Assembly: GCA_004376205.1 (NCBI GenBank)
Contig: SOKG01000262.1
Coordinates: 1-6,427 of the forward strand
Reading direction: 5' to 3'
Source of the DNA: Dehalococcoidia bacterium
GTDB lineage: Bacteria; Chloroflexota; Dehalococcoidia; SZUA-161
Length of the DNA: 6,427 nucleotides
Within the stretch, counting starts at the first letter, position 1. Each line of letters begins with the position of its first letter. Of this stretch, positions 5,334 to 6,427 are shown one piece after another. The notes under the pieces are model-generated. The model had not been told where the DNA came from. It saw only the letters and a list, made by a program, of their open reading frames with translations, and searched no databases. Both the position numbers and the translations under genes were made by a program.

Positions 5334-6112
5334 CTCAGCTTTTCAAGAGCAATCTCAGCCGCCACTTCGCCTGATATGAGCATGGCCCCGAAGGTTGGGC
5401 CCATCCTGGGCAATCCGTAGGTTGTCGATACTGCCATGCCGGTGACGATCAAGCCTGGGTGAACTTCTCCAGTGTGCTCCACGATCAAGTCCTCGGACCT
5501 CTCCACCCACATAGCACCGTAACCCTTGGTTTTGACTAGTCCCCTCTCTTCAAGTTTCCTCACCACCTGAGCATCATGACCGGTAGCATCGATGACTAGA
5601 CTCGATTCCAGGGCAATGGGATCAACGCATGTTATCTCCCTTGGCAATGCCGAAATGGGTGTCCAGTTAATCACGACTCCTGCAACACGATTAGCCTCTC
5701 TTAAGACCAAGTCATCGAAGATCGTCATATTGGCAAACTTGACGCCAGCATCACAGGTTGAAGCAATAAGCTTTGAACATGCATGGGGGCCATCGGCAAC
5801 CAATAGATTCTCACTGACAGCCTTGTAGGGAATAGCAAGCTCATCCAAGATTCTCTCTCCCGGACGCCTTATAGTAACCTTGTTCATCAGATACCCCCCG
5901 ATCCAAAAGCCGCCCCCGAGGTAGTTATTCCTTTCGACGATAAGAACCTTCCTGCCCGCTCTTGCCAAATTCCTACCTGCCATGAGCCCACTTGGACCGC
6001 CACCGATTATGATACAATCACTTTCGACATATTCTAGGAACTGGGCGGCAAATTCAGCGACTATGGCGCTGCTTATGTCCTTTTCTCCTGCTGGACCGAA
6101 CTTCTGTGCCAA
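5330..6112 (-). CDS. thi4: Thi4-type ADP-thiazole synthase (thiamine thiazole synthase)
   Basis: This 260-residue cytoplasmic flavoprotein-like enzyme should make the ADP-thiazole precursor of thiamine from NAD, glycine and a sulfur donor. The dinucleotide-binding loop is IIIGGGPSGL (34-43), followed by acidic Glu60, then GGGFWIGG (66-73), DATGHDA (175-181) and the signature GLPRMGPTFGAM (233-244) near the end. In yeast Thi4 the sulfur comes from the enzyme's own Cys (suicide); Methanocaldococcus-type enzymes have His there and use sulfide. The equivalent position here is Cys162 in ITCVDP. Length matches archaeal and bacterial Thi4, and it lacks the plant/yeast N-terminal extension. The start is TTG, chosen because AGGAGGT lies 6 bases upstream and no better in-frame ATG exists. 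It overlaps the next gene by ATGA. I see no TPP riboswitch in the 89 bases upstream. Confidence 0.93.
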   Translation of the reverse strand: MAQKFGPAGEKDISSAIVAEFAAQFLEYVESDCIIIGGGPSGLMAGRNLARAGRKVLIVERNNYLGGGFWIGGYLMNKVTIRRPGERILDELAIPYKAVSENLLVADGPHACSKLIASTCDAGVKFANMTIFDDLVLREANRVAGVVINWTPISALPREITCVDPIALESSLVIDATGHDAQVVRKLEERGLVKTKGYGAMWVERSEDLIVEHTGEVHPGLIVTGMAVSTTYGLPRMGPTFGAMLISGEVAAEIALEKLR

Positions 6113-6118
6113 TTCAGT

Positions 6119-6125
6119 ACCTCCT
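6119..6125 (-). promoter_or_regulatory. Ribosome-binding site supporting the TTG start of Thi4
   Basis: AGGAGGT, the core of a longer GAGGAGGAGGT run, stands 6 bases before TTG at 6110-6112. This near-perfect site decides for the TTG start and would compensate for the weak start codon. The remaining 6126-6201 segment, down to the nifS stop, is AT-rich but shows no promoter I would defend. Confidence 0.8.
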
Positions 6126-6201
6126 CCTCTTATTTTCTTCGCTTTCGGACTTGCTTAAGTAATCATCCTATAGATTGACCAAACATCCCCCGTTCTCCTT
6201 C

Positions 6202-6427
6202 TTAGCCCGGTTCTCTCGAGAGCGGCGAAATGGCTCTGAGCTTATCTACAATTCGTGGCAGAACCTCCAGGACTCGACCCATGTCTTCCTCAGTTGTCCA
6301 CTTGCCCAGAGTGAACCTTAATGAGCCGTGCGCTTGTTCGTGGGAGAGTCCCATTGCCAGAAGAACAGGAGATGGTTTGAGGCTTGATGAACCGCAGGCA
6401 GAACCTGTAGAAGCATAGATACCTTCC
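6202..6427 (-). CDS. nifS: Cysteine desulfurase, NifS/IscS type, C-terminal part (cut by window edge)
   Basis: Only the last 74 residues are inside the window; the N-terminal part, including the PLP lysine, lies beyond 6427. The visible part begins at the catalytic loop, YASTGSACGSSSLKPS, with the active-site Cys eleven residues in. It continues with LLAMGLSHEQAHGSLRFTLG and KWTTEEDM..VLEVLP, the standard C-terminal order of NifS/IscS enzymes. The stop is TAA (6202-6204). The enzyme should form a persulfide from cysteine for iron-sulfur clusters, tRNA thiolation or carriers. It reads in the same direction as Thi4, 89 bases upstream, and is probably the head of, or joined to, the same cluster. 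It belongs to a different desulfurase branch from the SufS-like enzyme at the other end. Confidence 0.92.
   Translation of the reverse strand, partial: EGIYASTGSACGSSSLKPSPVLLAMGLSHEQAHGSLRFTLGKWTTEEDMGRVLEVLPRIVDKLRAISPLSREPG

Noticed and set aside
6214..6223. CTCTCGAGAG palindrome near the end of nifS
   Set aside because: It is inside the coding region, short, and not followed by a T run, so there is no support for a terminator or operator.

Overview
The window is a tightly packed sulfur-transfer and thiazole gene cluster, almost all of it read on the minus strand (right to left in these coordinates), plus the tail of one unrelated plus-strand gene at the left edge. Strong Shine-Dalgarno sites, ATGA start/stop overlaps, a TTG start and sigma70-like promoters indicate a bacterium. 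The DUF5679-type zinc-ribbon tail and the DUF6775-like protein are families I associate with Chloroflexota (Dehalococcoidia and relatives) and with archaea, so an anaerobic Chloroflexota member is the best guess, not a proven one.

Layout in the direction of transcription (minus strand): (1) the C-terminal 74 residues of a NifS/IscS-type cysteine desulfurase (6427-6202); (2) a Thi4-type ADP-thiazole synthase with a TTG start (6112-5330), carrying Cys where the archaeal sulfide-using enzymes have His; (3) a DUF6775-like protein with an archaemetzincin-like Cys skeleton but no HExxH (5333-4533); (4) a 64-residue ThiS-like sulfur carrier ending in Gly-Gly (4536-4342); (5) and (6) two paralogous proteins with CxC...CxC motifs (4263-3688 and 3614-3078); (7) a decayed ThiS-like tail fragment (3008-2934); (8) a second intact ThiS-like carrier (about 2928-2671); (9) a ThiF/MoeB-type E1 adenylyltransferase (2442-1432); (10) a SufS-like, TIGR01977-type cysteine desulfurase (1422-274). 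Genes 2-3-4 are joined by 4-bp ATGA overlaps and genes 9-10 lie 9 bp apart. Candidate internal promoters precede genes 5 and 6. On the plus strand, positions 1-83 hold the end of a DUF5679 zinc-ribbon gene, followed by a good intrinsic terminator at 104-129. No gap exceeds 300 bases; the largest (2443-2670) shows no convincing gene.

How the genes may work together: the desulfurases take sulfur from cysteine as an enzyme persulfide, the E1 adenylates the C-terminal Gly-Gly of the carriers, and the carriers become thiocarboxylates. In ordinary bacteria the acceptor would be ThiG, but no ThiG, ThiO or ThiH is present here. The only thiazole-forming enzyme is Thi4, which in known systems takes sulfur either from its own Cys or from free sulfide. 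The cluster therefore looks like a carrier-based sulfur relay attached to a Cys-type Thi4, or to another thiolation pathway, with three uncharacterised proteins (one DUF6775-like, two CxC) as unexplained parts. This linkage is inferred from gene order.
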